A stretch of DNA of 64,000 nucleotides from Myxococcus virescens. GTDB taxonomy: Bacteria > Myxococcota > Myxococcia > Myxococcales > Myxococcaceae. The notes below the pieces were generated by a model. It searched no databases and was not told the origin of the DNA. It saw only the letters and a program-made list of their open reading frames with translations. Both the position numbers and the translations under genes were made by a program. The stretch is from contig NZ_FNAJ01000019.1 of assembly GCF_900101905.1 (NCBI RefSeq), positions 84,147 to 148,146 on the forward strand, given 5' to 3'. Positions 17,345-26,333 of the stretch are shown here, one piece after another (positions within the stretch are counted from its first letter, which is position 1; each line of letters opens with the position of its first letter).

Positions 17345-17545
17345 TCTCGGACCACGGACCGAGGCGCGCAGGGCCTCGAACTGGCCGCTGTCCCGCATCT
17401 CGGGCAGCGTCGCGATGAGCATCTTCCCCAAGCGCTCCTCGAGTTTCGCGTGTGCCTCGGGCGTGCCCCAGGTCCCATCCTCGCGGGCCGCGAGCTTCGC
17501 GCCATCGAGGTCCACCAGGGACGGCCTGTGCTCCTTTACGTCGGC
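17345..17545 (-). pseudogene. remnant of another gene fused in frame to the leader of the giant repeat protein gene
   Basis: The frame of the giant protein stays open upstream of its signal peptide. Here it codes a normal-looking soluble segment (ADVKEHRPSLVDLDGAKL, later ERLGKMLIATLPEMRDSGQF) before turning into atypical Arg/Ser/Cys-rich sequence after about 17345. It has no start and is preceded by TGA at 17548. I read it as the tail of a lost gene. It could instead be the true N-terminus of the downstream protein, but an internal lipoprotein signal argues against that. The rest of 17105-17620 shows nothing else. Confidence 0.3.
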
Positions 17546-17620
17546 TCAGCGAGGGACGACAGAAGTGCATCTCCTCACGAACTCAACAGCCTCGCCCCCA
17601 ACCTCACTCCCTGAAGCTCA

Positions 17621-18973
17621 TTAGGGTTGAGGCGCCGGGGAGCGAGCCTTGGGAGCCTGGAGAACCAGGTCTCCTGGTCGGGGCCCCTTGTTGGCGCGCC
17701 AGCCGGGGGCCAACTCCAGCACCCAGCCCTCGCCTTCCCAGCGTGCGTCTTGGGGGCCCGACGGGGGGGCGTTCACCGTGGCCGTCTTCCAGTCCGAGGA
17801 GAGGAGCACGTCCGAGGTCGCAGTGAGCGAGCCCCACGCATCGACGATGCGGGCGCCGGGATACACAGTGCCGTGCTCGGCGAGCGGGATGAGCTCACCG
17901 GGGTTGAATTGGATACGCATGCGCACCAGGGGGAGGTGTAGCACGGGGCCCTCCACCAACTTCTTGCGCAGCGCCTCGGCCCGGGCCTGGGCGAGGCGGG
18001 CCCGCTCGCGTTCGGTCTCTCGCAGAGCGGCGCCTCCGTAGCGCGCTTCGCGCTCGGGTGAGGGCTCGGGCGTGCCCAGCCGCAGTGCGTCCTGAATCAG
18101 CGTTCCCAGGTCCGCCCCGGCGAGCGCTCGGGCACGCCACCCCTGGGCGCGGGGGCCGGCCTCGTCCAGCAGGAGGCCATAGGCGGGTCCTGATGCATAT
18201 GCGAAGGAGCGCACGAAGGAGCTTCTCTTGACGGCATCGTCGAGGTTCTCCAGCGCCAGGGCTCGCCTTCCACGTGCGTCGGCCACCGCCAGCGCCACAC
18301 CCGTGTATTCGGCGAGGCCTTCGTGCTCCTCGAGGAGCCCTTCCGCGACCGCCGCTTCAGGGAAGCGCGTTCGGCGCTCGCGACGGAACACGAGTGCGTC
18401 CTCGACGGCGCGGGTGCGGACTGAAGGGGTCGTCGTGCGCAGGGCGGCCGCGAGGGCACGCCACTCGAGTTGCAGCAGCGTGCGGCCCTCGATGCCATCA
18501 AGGTGGGCATTGTCCTTCTCCCGCCCTGGGTGGCCCAAGGTGGTGCGGAGCCGATGAAAGGCCTCGTGGGCAAGCAGGGCACGGCGACGCGCGGGGGCAT
18601 CGGGCAACGGAGCTTGGAGCTGGACCCAGGTGGTTCCCGCCCAAGTCAGCGCAGTGTTGGCGATGGTGAGTTCCGAGGGGAACACTCCCACCCAGGGCCC
18701 TGTTCCCGATCCGCTCGGCCAAGTGCTCGCGACGAAGACGCGCGTGACGGGATGGACGACGAGGAGAGGGGCACACAGCGATTTTCCCCACAGTCGCTGT
18801 CCCGAGGCGTCACACGTTCGTTGGAATTCCTCGAACGTCGAGGTGAGTGCCCCTACCTCCAGAACGTCGGGCACTGTCGTCACCTCGGGTTCGGCCACGG
18901 CCGAACCGAAACTTGAGAAGCCAATCGCCACCACAGCCACCTGCGCGAGCCTCACCTGTCGAAGGAATCTCAT
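17621..18973 (-). CDS. exported HEXXH (zincin-like) protein of unknown function
   Basis: 450 residues from the ATG at 18973 (MRFLRQVRLA), followed by a cleavable signal peptide ending SAVA. Residues 136-140 are HEAFH inside a helix (ALLAHEAFHRLR). About 75 residues later comes LLEEHEGLAEYTG, where a Glu could be the third zinc ligand as in gluzincins. The middle is Arg/Ala-rich and helical. The last 100 residues are beta-rich (GTVYPGARIVDAWGSLTAT). HEXXH is typical of zinc peptidases, but nothing identifies the substrate. It has no operon partner. Confidence 0.8.
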   Translation of the reverse strand: MRFLRQVRLAQVAVVAIGFSSFGSAVAEPEVTTVPDVLEVGALTSTFEEFQRTCDASGQRLWGKSLCAPLLVVHPVTRVFVASTWPSGSGTGPWVGVFPSELTIANTALTWAGTTWVQLQAPLPDAPARRRALLAHEAFHRLRTTLGHPGREKDNAHLDGIEGRTLLQLEWRALAAALRTTTPSVRTRAVEDALVFRRERRTRFPEAAVAEGLLEEHEGLAEYTGVALAVADARGRRALALENLDDAVKRSSFVRSFAYASGPAYGLLLDEAGPRAQGWRARALAGADLGTLIQDALRLGTPEPSPEREARYGGAALRETERERARLAQARAEALRKKLVEGPVLHLPLVRMRIQFNPGELIPLAEHGTVYPGARIVDAWGSLTATSDVLLSSDWKTATVNAPPSGPQDARWEGEGWVLELAPGWRANKGPRPGDLVLQAPKARSPAPQP

Positions 18974-19021
18974 CGAGCCGTTGTACCGCACCGGATTGTT
19001 GAGACACCAGGTTGGTTGTAA

Positions 19022-19327
19022 TCAGGCCGCCTGCTTCGACTGCATCAGTTCCCGCCGGGCCTGACTCGGCGTGAGAGCGTTGTGACACTCCTGCAGCCAG
19101 TGCTCGTTGTACCGGTAGGCCCACTGCAGCAGGGCCAGCCGGAGTTCTTCCTCGGTGGCGAAGGTGCGTACCCAGAGCCGTTGCTTTTTGAGCGTGCGGA
19201 TGAAGCGCTCGGCGCAGCCGTTGCCTTCGGGGCTGCGGACGAAGGACGGGCGGGACTCGGCTCCCAGGAAGCGCAGCTTGTCCTGGAAGGCTTCGGAGGC
19301 GTACTGCTGGTCGTTGTCGTGGCGGAT
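19022..19327 (-). pseudogene. IS3-family transposase OrfB fragment (C-terminal half)
   Basis: About 101 residues of an integrase-core (DDE) transposase. The second catalytic Asp region is RHDNDQQYASEAF and the Glu region GNGCAERFIRTLKKQRLWV, ending RRELMQSKQAA. The N-terminal half and OrfA are missing. It abuts an IS630-type fragment at about 19328. Not functional. Confidence 0.8.
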
Positions 19328-19632
19328 GGCCGGCCTTCTGGCTGCTGTGGATGGAGGCGTTGTCCAGGATGCGGTGGATTCGTGGGGCGCCGCGGTACTC
19401 ACCGGAGATGCGCCAAAGCAGTTGGATGAAGCGTGAGCTGGCCTTCGACTTGCCGTCCACCCAGGTGAGGCGGCCCGTCTTCGAGTTCAGGGCGCGGGCC
19501 AGGTATCGCTTCTTTACGACGCCGTCCCGCCCGGTAGCGATTGACCGCGGAGATGACTGCGGAGGTGACGCACGCCAGGGCACGCGCTACCTGCCTGCGC
19601 GATTCGCCGCGCGACACTCCCACCACCGGTGC
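19328..19632 (-). pseudogene. IS630-family transposase remnant with frameshift
   Basis: The part nearest 19630 codes a helix-turn-helix (ESRRQVARALACVTSAVISA). A frame change near 19540-19580 leads to the DDE region: KRYLARALNSKTGRLTWVDG, then RIHRILDNASIHSSQ, with the Asp of the ILDN motif. The C-terminus is cut off at the junction with the IS3 fragment. The change of frame and the truncation mark a dead element. Confidence 0.75.
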
Positions 19633-19653
19633 AGTCGTGCTTCAGTCGCCTGT

Positions 19654-20283
19654 CTATTCGTCCCCGCCGTTGTCAGCCGAGCCGCCGTCGTCATCTCCTC
19701 CGTGGTCATCGTTGCCCAAGACGACCTCGCGCACCAGCTCCTCCCCTTCACGGACGCAGACGTCTTCGTCCGTCTCGTCGTGCTCGTCACCCTCGACCTC
19801 CAGCGTGTAGCAGCCCGCAGGCAAAGGACCGATGCGCACCTCGCCGCTCGATGCGTCCACCTCCAGATCATCGAACACGGTTTCGTCCACCTCCACCTTG
19901 GCGCGCGGCGGGATGCCGCCCTGGCTGTCCCGCACGCGCACGGTGATGAAGCCTCCCAGGGGCGCGTCGATAGTGCCCACGTCGATGATGCGAGCTCCCT
20001 CTGCCAGCACCTTCGTGCGGGCAGCCCGAGTTCGCGAGGCAACCAGGAACAACTCCACGGAGGTGGCGGGGACGTCCCTCAATTCGAAGCGCCCGTCTGG
20101 GGACACGCTCGCGCGTAGGTCGGGCTTACCGAACACGCTCACCACCGCCACGTCGGACTCGACTTCGAGGATTCGCCCGCGCACGGTGCCCGCCTCCAAC
20201 GGCCCGTTGTTGAATCCGCCACAGGCTCCCGCGACGGCCAGCGCCGCCAATGCCAGGAACGACGGATGTCTCGACGCACGCAT
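19654..20283 (-). CDS. lipoprotein with acidic tail, last gene of caspase cassette A
   Basis: 209 residues. The ATG at 20283 shares one base with the TGA of the caspase-like gene (TGATG). A lipobox signal (ALAALAVAGAC) is followed by two beta-sandwich units resembling carboxypeptidase-regulatory/CarboxypepD_reg-type folds (VRGRILEVESDVAVVSV, then VSPDGRFELRDVPAT). The C-terminus is strongly acidic (NDDHGGDDDGGSADNGGDE). Co-transcription implies a role with the caspase-like protein in the envelope. Its 3' end lies only about 20 bases from the IS630 remnant. Confidence 0.8.
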   Translation of the reverse strand: MRASRHPSFLALAALAVAGACGGFNNGPLEAGTVRGRILEVESDVAVVSVFGKPDLRASVSPDGRFELRDVPATSVELFLVASRTRAARTKVLAEGARIIDVGTIDAPLGGFITVRVRDSQGGIPPRAKVEVDETVFDDLEVDASSGEVRIGPLPAGCYTLEVEGDEHDETDEDVCVREGEELVREVVLGNDDHGGDDDGGSADNGGDE

Positions 20284-21971
20284 CAGAAGCGATACCCCCC
20301 ACTCAGCAACAGGCCACCGAAGCCCACCACGCGGGTGCGGCCGTCCACCGGGACATAGGCCCAGAGCAGCTGCCCCTTCGCCTCCAGCACCAGCCGGGCT
20401 CCCACGCGCCATGACACTCCCCCCATCCAGCCAGGCCACACCGTGAGGTAGCGCTCGTCCTGGCTCAATAGGTCCAACTGGAAGGAGCGCTCCAACCACA
20501 AAGCGGCCACACGCGGCCCCGTGGACACCCCCAGCCGGCCCCACTCCCACGAGGGGCCCACCGTCACACCCAGCATCACCGCGCGGTGGCGCACCGGTAC
20601 CGTGCCTCCCACGTCGAGCCTCAGTGACTGACGCCCCTCTCCCATCACCAGCTCCACTCCGACGTCCAGTCGCTGCTCCAGCAGCACACCGCCCAGCCGC
20701 AGGCCCACTCCCGCCATCACCGTGGGAGGCAGCACCTCGCGGCGGCTGCGCCCATCGAGGAATCCCAGCGCGCCCACCTCCAGGGAGGCGGTGCGACGGT
20801 GGCCCTCCGCCAGCTCGCTCAGCAGCGAGTCCAGCGCGCGCCGCTCACCAAGTTGGAGCGCCACGGTGTCCTCCCACAACAGCTCGCCGCCCTTGTGGAG
20901 CCCCAGCTTGCGCTTACCCTCTGGGAGCGCCACGCCGCCGGGCAGTTCGCCCGCGTCCACGCCATCCACCTTGAGCGTGAAGCCCTCCAGGCGCGGGCTG
21001 TAGGAGAAGACCTCCGGCTGTCCAGGCCGCGTCAGCGTGCCGGAGAGCAGCACCGGGTCCGCGCCCACTTCCATCATCCGCGCGCTCGGGCGCTGGCGGC
21101 CCTGGGTATAGGTCCACGTGTGGCGGCGCGCCCAGTCGTGCGCTTCGGTGGCGCTCACCGCGCCATCCCGGTTGCGGTCTCCACGGCCGTCGAGCGCCTG
21201 GATGAAGAAGTGCGTGTAGATGTCGTTGGCGAGCGCGTCGTCCTCGCGCGCCGCCTCGCCCCAATCACTGGCGGACAGGACGAGCGAGGCGCGACTGTCC
21301 TCTTCGAGCGGACGCGGAATGAAAGCGGCCTTGGTGCGCTCCAGTTCGTCGAGCACCGCCGGGGGCAGCAGCGACTTGCCCGTCCCGCTGTGACACGTGG
21401 CCAGCACCAGCACCCGCCTGCGCGAGGCCAGCCGCTCCAACTCCCGCTCCAGTGCCGCCATCTCCAAGCCCGTGCCCTGCACGTCCCGGAAGCGGGTGTC
21501 ACGCATCACCAGGTAGCGCTGGAGGTCTCCTCGCGCGTCGCGCGCGAGCGTGCCGTGGCCCGAGACATAGACCACCACCACGTCCTTCGGCCGCCAGGGA
21601 CGCGCCGCCAGGGCCCGCAGCGCCTCCAGCACCGCCGCGCGCGTGGTCTGTTCGGGGCGGCTCAGCACCGTCACCGAGTGGAAGCCCCCGCGACTCGGGT
21701 CCGCCAACGCGCGCCCCAGGTCCTCCGCGTCCTTGCCCGGGTAACGCAGGTCGTTCCAGGACTCGTCGTCGTAGTGGTTGACGCCGATGAGAAGCGCGTG
21801 CCGCTCACCCTCGTGCGCCGACGCGAGCTCCGCCAAATCCAGGCGCACTCGCACTGCCCGCCCCTTCTCCCCCGTGCTGACGGCAGCACAGGCGGAGAGC
21901 GACAGGAGGGTGAGCCACAGGACGACGTGGAGGCCGGGACGGTTCACGCACGCACGCTCAGGGGACAACAT
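20283..21971 (-). CDS. exported caspase-like (peptidase C14 fold) protein with C-terminal beta-barrel-like region, cassette A
   Basis: 562 residues from the ATG at 21971, which overlaps the anti-sigma gene by 14 bases. A lipobox-type signal is LLSLSAC (Cys28). The caspase-like domain, about residues 56-300, keeps the His-Cys dyad: His139 in VVYVSGHGT and Cys193 in VLATCHSGTG. It has the usual LLIGVNHYDD start and an aspartate-rich DGRGDRNRDGAVS loop. A PEGA-like segment follows (FTLKVDGVDAGELPGGVALPEGKR). The last 150 residues alternate hydrophobic strands and end in GGYRF, like an outer-membrane barrel strand. Caspase folds cleave after Arg/Lys or Asp. I infer a periplasm-facing protease anchored in the outer membrane and controlled by the ECF pair. 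Confidence 0.85.
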   Translation of the reverse strand: MLSPERACVNRPGLHVVLWLTLLSLSACAAVSTGEKGRAVRVRLDLAELASAHEGERHALLIGVNHYDDESWNDLRYPGKDAEDLGRALADPSRGGFHSVTVLSRPEQTTRAAVLEALRALAARPWRPKDVVVVYVSGHGTLARDARGDLQRYLVMRDTRFRDVQGTGLEMAALERELERLASRRRVLVLATCHSGTGKSLLPPAVLDELERTKAAFIPRPLEEDSRASLVLSASDWGEAAREDDALANDIYTHFFIQALDGRGDRNRDGAVSATEAHDWARRHTWTYTQGRQRPSARMMEVGADPVLLSGTLTRPGQPEVFSYSPRLEGFTLKVDGVDAGELPGGVALPEGKRKLGLHKGGELLWEDTVALQLGERRALDSLLSELAEGHRRTASLEVGALGFLDGRSRREVLPPTVMAGVGLRLGGVLLEQRLDVGVELVMGEGRQSLRLDVGGTVPVRHRAVMLGVTVGPSWEWGRLGVSTGPRVAALWLERSFQLDLLSQDERYLTVWPGWMGGVSWRVGARLVLEAKGQLLWAYVPVDGRTRVVGFGGLLLSGGYRF

Positions 21972-22737
21972 ACCCCGGGTCCACACGCAAGCGGAGCCGG
22001 GCCTGGGTCGCTTCCTCGGGCACCTGCCGCTGGGCCAGAGCCGCGCCTCGCGCGCCCTCGGAGTAAGGGCTACGTGGCCACGCGGCCAGCACCAGCGCCC
22101 TGGGCCCCTGCTCACCTTCCAAGGAGACGCCCGCCAGCTCGCCCTCTTCGCTCAGGTCATGCGTGCCCACCTGCAGCGTGTATACGCCCAGCATCTGCGC
22201 GGGCCCGTCTGGAGACTCCAACACGAGCAGCGCGTCGGCGACCTCGCTGGAGCGGTAGCGCACGAGCACCACCGCGCCCGAGGGGAGCACGGCGTCCTCC
22301 GTCACCGCGCGCAGGCTCCCATCCGGCAGTTGCGCGACCGCTGTCAGCTCCAGCGACATCACCGCGCCGCCCTTCAGTCGCTGCGACGGTCCTGTGCGCG
22401 AACCCGTCAGCAGCTCCGGGTGGACCGCGAAGGTGACCACGGCCGCGACGGCCACGGCCACGGCACCGGAGAGCCACACGCGGCGGGGGGCGAACAAGCG
22501 ACGGCGCAGCCGTGCCCAGCCCAGCGCGTCCTCGCGCGCGGGCGTGAGCGCCCCGAGTGCCTCATCCGCCATCGCGTCCAAGCCGAACACGGGCTCCGCG
22601 TCCGCCCCCTCGAGGAACGCCTCGCACACCTCGCAGGGCCTCGACAGGTGGTCGGCGAAGTACGCCACCTCGTCGGGTGACTTGTCTCGCAAGGCCCGCA
22701 AGTTGCGCGCATCCAGGTGTCTGCCCGCGTCGCTCAT
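21958..22737 (-). CDS. membrane anti-sigma-factor-like protein, cassette A
   Basis: 259 residues starting four bases after the sigma gene stop. The N-terminus has ADHLSRPCEVCEAF, with His30, Cys35 and Cys38 (HX4CX2C), one residue wider than the zinc anti-sigma HX3CX2C motif. A membrane helix spans about residues 87-106 (VWLSGAVAVAVAAVVTFAVH). The remaining 150 residues are exported, beta-rich and DUF4384-like (GGAVMSLELTAVAQLPDGSL). Anti-sigma factors of this kind hold an ECF sigma factor until a signal arrives. Position and architecture support this. Confidence 0.8.
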   Translation of the reverse strand: MSDAGRHLDARNLRALRDKSPDEVAYFADHLSRPCEVCEAFLEGADAEPVFGLDAMADEALGALTPAREDALGWARLRRRLFAPRRVWLSGAVAVAVAAVVTFAVHPELLTGSRTGPSQRLKGGAVMSLELTAVAQLPDGSLRAVTEDAVLPSGAVVLVRYRSSEVADALLVLESPDGPAQMLGVYTLQVGTHDLSEEGELAGVSLEGEQGPRALVLAAWPRSPYSEGARGAALAQRQVPEEATQARLRLRVDPGYVVP

Positions 22738-22740
22738 GGC

Positions 22741-23313
22741 TCATCCCACTCCCGCGGCCAACAGCCGCGCCAGCAACTCACGCTTCACCCGCGCGCGAAA
22801 GCGCTCCAGGCGCATCGTCACCGCGCTCTTGCCCAACCCCAGGCGCTCGGCGATCTCCCGCGCGCTCAGTTCCCCCTCCAGATAGAAGAGACGGACCGTC
22901 TCCTTCTCGGGCCCCTCCGGCAGCGCTTCGATGAGCTCGCGCACCACCGCCACGCGCCGCTCCAGCTCCAGGAACGGAGGATGCGCGGGCGTCGTCGTCT
23001 CCAACTCCAGCGCCAAGTCCTCCACCGCGCGACCTCGGACCTGCGCGCCCCGACTGAGCGCCTGCGCATGGTGCCGCGCAATCGTCACCAGCCAGCTTCC
23101 AAAGGCGCGCGGGTGCTGGAGCCGTGGCAGCTCCCGGAAGGCACGAACGAAGGTCTCCTGAACCACGTCCTCCACTTCCGCGGGACCCAGCGCGGAGTAA
23201 CCCAGCGCGGCGCGACGCACGGACCCATGGAATCGCTGGTACAGCTCCCGGTGGGCATCCTGCGCGCCCCGGGTCGCCCGCTGGATGCAGGTGGAGAGTT
23301 CCTCCTCCGTCAC
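22741..23313 (-). CDS. ECF-type RNA polymerase sigma factor, cassette A
   Basis: 190 residues from the GTG at 23313, preceded by a purine-rich GAGGGGG; longer in-frame starts lie upstream but add atypical sequence. Region 2 is DVVQETFVRAFRELPRL with PRAFGSWLVTIARHH. Region 4 is GELSAREIAERLGLGKSAVTMRLERFRARVK. It is the first gene of a four-gene run with spacings from a 14-base overlap to 3 bases. It probably directs its own operon. The divergent lipoprotein gene 370 bases away may share control. Confidence 0.9.
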   Translation of the reverse strand: MTEEELSTCIQRATRGAQDAHRELYQRFHGSVRRAALGYSALGPAEVEDVVQETFVRAFRELPRLQHPRAFGSWLVTIARHHAQALSRGAQVRGRAVEDLALELETTTPAHPPFLELERRVAVVRELIEALPEGPEKETVRLFYLEGELSAREIAERLGLGKSAVTMRLERFRARVKRELLARLLAAGVG

Positions 23314-23682
23314 GAGATGTCCCCCTCGCCCATACCACGAGACGCCCCTCGCCCTCCGTGGAGGTTCCACATGGACACGACGTGGTTGCCTGCTCCACAT
23401 GCGTGCGCCATGGCCCACACGCGGGATGCTCCGGTCCACCGGACGCACTCCACTCTCCATGCACGCACACAAGACATGTCTCCCAGTCAGTACCCCGCCT
23501 TCAAGGAAGGAGTCACGAGCTGACTGTCGGCCACACCCCGCCCCACTCGCACGAGCACGACGCGTCGCGATGTGGCCGATAAGAGCCTCGGTGCTCCTTC
23601 CTTTTCAGACCGGGGATTTTCGGGCGGCTCCAGGCCGGAGGCGTCGCGCGCCAGCTCCCCTCGACACCAGGAGATGAAAGGT

Positions 23683-24441
23683 ATGCGATTCATCGGCTTG
23701 TTCACGTCCCTCATGTTGTTCTCGGCGTGCGGCAGTGAGGAGAGCGTCAAGGTCGGATTGAGCGCCCGCGTGGGCGCCTCGAGCGGGGCCCAAGCGGTTC
23801 CCGGCAAGGTCGCCCAGCAACTCGAGGCGTCCACCGGCATCACCATCGACCGTGTCCGCCTCTCTGTTCGCGAGCTGGAACTGGAGCATGAGGGCGACGA
23901 CCGCGATGACGGGCAGCAGGGTGGACTGGATGAAGACCGTCCGGACTCGCGCGACGACGACTCCGAGCAGGAGATTGGCCCGTTCCTCATCGACCTGTCG
24001 GAGGAGGACCTCAACGGCAGGGTCATCCGCGTGGGCAACCTCCATGTGGAGCCCGGCATCTTCGATGAAATCGAGTTCGACATCGGCAAGGTGTCCACCA
24101 CGGAGGCCGGTGAAGACTCGGCGCTCAAGGAGCTCGCACAGCTCGGCGCGTCCGTAGTCATCGACGGCTCCATCGATGGCCAGCCCTTCAGCTTCGTCTC
24201 CAGCATCCGCGTGGAGCAGGAGCGCGAGGCCCACTTCGAGGTGAAGCAGGGCGAGGAGCCGAACATCACCATCAACATCGACCCCACTGGCTGGTTCGTC
24301 GATGCCGAGGGGCAGCGGTTGGATCCTCGCAATGAGTCTGCGCGCTCCATGATTGAGAACAACCTCCGCCGCTCCATCGACGCCTTCGACGACGACGACA
24401 TGGATAGCAACGAGGATGACGATGACAATCAAGATGATTGA
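23683..24441 (+). CDS. acidic lipoprotein, DUF4382-like
   Basis: 252 residues from the ATG at 23683, which has AGGAG nine bases upstream; the ATG at 23674 sits too close to it. A lipobox signal (LMLFSACGS) is followed by a beta-sandwich domain: TGITIDRVRLSVRELELE, GPFLIDLSEEDLNGRVIRVG, then GIFDEIEFDIGKVS. This is the pattern of DUF4382-like outer-envelope proteins. A charged insert (DDRDDGQQ...DSRDDDSE) and the last 20 residues are almost all Asp/Glu/Asn, as in calcium-binding tails. It is divergent from the cassette A sigma gene and followed by a strong terminator. Confidence 0.8.
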   Translation: MRFIGLFTSLMLFSACGSEESVKVGLSARVGASSGAQAVPGKVAQQLEASTGITIDRVRLSVRELELEHEGDDRDDGQQGGLDEDRPDSRDDDSEQEIGPFLIDLSEEDLNGRVIRVGNLHVEPGIFDEIEFDIGKVSTTEAGEDSALKELAQLGASVVIDGSIDGQPFSFVSSIRVEQEREAHFEVKQGEEPNITINIDPTGWFVDAEGQRLDPRNESARSMIENNLRRSIDAFDDDDMDSNEDDDDNQDD

Positions 24442-24458
24442 GTCCGACTGAGTGGAAG

Positions 24459-24492
24459 CGGCCCGCCCCTCAATTGCGTGAGGAGCGGGCCG
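24459..24492 (+). terminator. terminator of the DUF4382-like lipoprotein gene
   Basis: A 14-base stem with one C-A mismatch (cggcccgc-c-cctca / tgagg-a-gcgggccg) and a six-base loop (attgcg), starting 17 bases after the stop codon. The tail tgtccttg is only weakly T-rich. Confidence 0.75.
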
Positions 24493-24936
24493 TGTCCTTG
24501 TGGCTCTCAGCCGCGAATGTTGCAGGTCTGAGCCTGCTCCGACTCCGTAGACACCTGAGCTGTGGTGGGGTGCACTCAATCCCTGAGGGCGCGGGCTCCG
24601 GGGCCGGGGGCGCCGACCACCGCCACAGCGTCGCGGAGACGCTCGGATGCAACTTCGGAGGCGCGGCAGTGGGGGACGAAGGCGGGGCCGCAGCCAGTCC
24701 CACACTGGAGTTCAGCACCACGGCGAGCACCGTGATGACGCCCGAAGACAGCCGCTTGGCACGCCGCCCACCCGTTCTCTGGAGTCGCCGCGGGACATCG
24801 CCGGCATTTCACGCAGCCCCAGCAAATCGCTCGGCCGTCACGAGGGCGCTGGGGTGCGTGAAGTGTCTGGGATTGGAAGCTTGGGCGTCACGGAGGGCTC
24901 GCAGTGGGCGGCGCCCCCATGCCATCGCCGCTTGCC
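24493..24936. other. 444-base stretch without a confident gene
   Basis: On the minus strand a frame about 24470-24800 starts like a signal peptide (SSGVITVLAVVLNSSVGLAAA) but has no good start codon. An alternative frame ends STESEQAQTCNIRG at a TGA at 24509-24507. The two frames together resemble a small secreted protein broken by a frameshift. I do not call it a gene. Confidence 0.35.
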
Positions 24937-25968
24937 TCAGCGGACGCGTCCGTTGCCATCAGCGATGCCTGCGCTCTGCAGCGTGGAGAGCAGCGAGGAG
25001 TTCTTCTCGGCGAGGACGACGGGAACGTCCTGGTCCCCGAATCGGACGGTGCCCCGTCCAGCCGCGCCCGCGGTCTGCTGCGCGCCCTCCAGCCCCATCA
25101 GCGTGTTGAAGCTGGCCTGGGACGTCACCACCATTCCCTTGAGGTTTCCCTGGAGGGGAACCTTCTCCCAATGCAGCTGCTCATTGTTCTCCTTGACGGA
25201 CGTGTCTTTCACGGTTTCGTTGAAGGCGCCGTTACGGCCCGACTCGGTCTGCTTGCCCCACAGCTGCTTCGTCCGCTTGAGCGGATCCCCTTGAGGGAGG
25301 CCGACCTGGTCCTTTTTGGCCGCACCGGGCACCAGGCCCCCGTTGTCCGTGGAGGACGCCCGCCACCCATGGTTGGGGGTCTGCAACACATTGGGGCTAA
25401 GGATCAGTTGCACCTTGCTGTCATTGCTCCCCACGCCATAGCCCTTGGAAGGCCAGTCGGCCTGCTGCGTTCCCACGGCGCGCGTGTAGACAGCCAGCGC
25501 GCCACCGCCGTGCTTGTCCGCCGGCCGCGAATAGCGGCCCGCCTTTCCCTCCCGGCTGTAGGCGGAGTTGAGTTGGCCCTGCTGGAGGGCACTCTTCACG
25601 TGCTCTGGGGCCATGCCATGGGTCAGGCATGAGGCATTGTCCAGGTTGAGGGCAGGCGGGGGGCGGCCGGCGATAGGAGGGGCCAGCGGGGGGCAGGGGC
25701 CCTGCGGATGGTTGACGCGCGTGGTGGAACTGCCTGCGGCCTGCGTGGAGGTGGTCGCCGGAGTGCTGAAGGTGCTGATGCCTTGATGGGATTGGAGGGC
25801 TGTTTGGGTGGGATTGGCGGGGACCGGCCTGGGGAGCCTGCTCTGGTTGACGACGTTCGAGCGGTCGGGGAGCGTCGTCGCGCGGTTCGGAGTGGGACGC
25901 AGTCCTTCCTGGCGAGCGTTGGCGCGAGAGCGGGTAGGCGTGCTGACAGGCTTGGGGATTCGGGACAT
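24937..25968 (-). CDS. effector-like protein with disordered N-terminus, unknown function
   Basis: 343 residues, no signal peptide. Residues 1-105 are Pro/Ser/Thr/Asn/Arg-rich and probably disordered. Residues 110-343 look globular: MAPEHVKSALQQGQLNSAYS, GGGALAVYTRAVG, KVQLILSPNVL, then NEQLHWEKVPLQGNLKG. The order Arg in a first strand, a middle strand and a late ExxxxxE-like strand recalls ADP-ribosyltransferase toxins, but I cannot confirm that. It is an isolated gene between cassettes A and B. It could be a secreted toxin domain protein or an orphan structural protein. Confidence 0.7.
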   Translation of the reverse strand: MSRIPKPVSTPTRSRANARQEGLRPTPNRATTLPDRSNVVNQSRLPRPVPANPTQTALQSHQGISTFSTPATTSTQAAGSSTTRVNHPQGPCPPLAPPIAGRPPPALNLDNASCLTHGMAPEHVKSALQQGQLNSAYSREGKAGRYSRPADKHGGGALAVYTRAVGTQQADWPSKGYGVGSNDSKVQLILSPNVLQTPNHGWRASSTDNGGLVPGAAKKDQVGLPQGDPLKRTKQLWGKQTESGRNGAFNETVKDTSVKENNEQLHWEKVPLQGNLKGMVVTSQASFNTLMGLEGAQQTAGAAGRGTVRFGDQDVPVVLAEKNSSLLSTLQSAGIADGNGRVR

Positions 25969-26333
25969 GGCTTTGATGCTCCAGTTTCCGAGCGGCGCCG
26001 GAGGGTGTTTGGAAATTCAGCCACAGTCTTACCACCCGCGCCAGCGGAGGTGCTGCCAATCGCCCGCCCGTGCCCGACACGACGCCTGATTGCCAATCCA
26101 AGGCCCACTATCTCCTTTCGGACAGTGCTTCGCCCTGGAGGCTCAGTATTCGATTGGTTCGAGACGTTCACCGCCGCCTTGGTCCCGCGCACGCGAACGC
26201 GCGGGCCCGTCCTTCTCGTGGTGTTCCGATAGCAAACCCCGAAGGGCAGCCAGTCACGCTGCTTGCGCGCGTCATCAGTCCAAAAACGTGACTGGTAATG
26301 CGGATGCTGGTCTGCCGCGGACTCAGTGTAGGG
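25969..26333. other. 365-base intergenic stretch
   Basis: No gene recognised. It separates the starts of the effector-like gene and the end of the DUF2079-like gene. No strong hairpin or repeat was seen. Confidence 0.5.
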
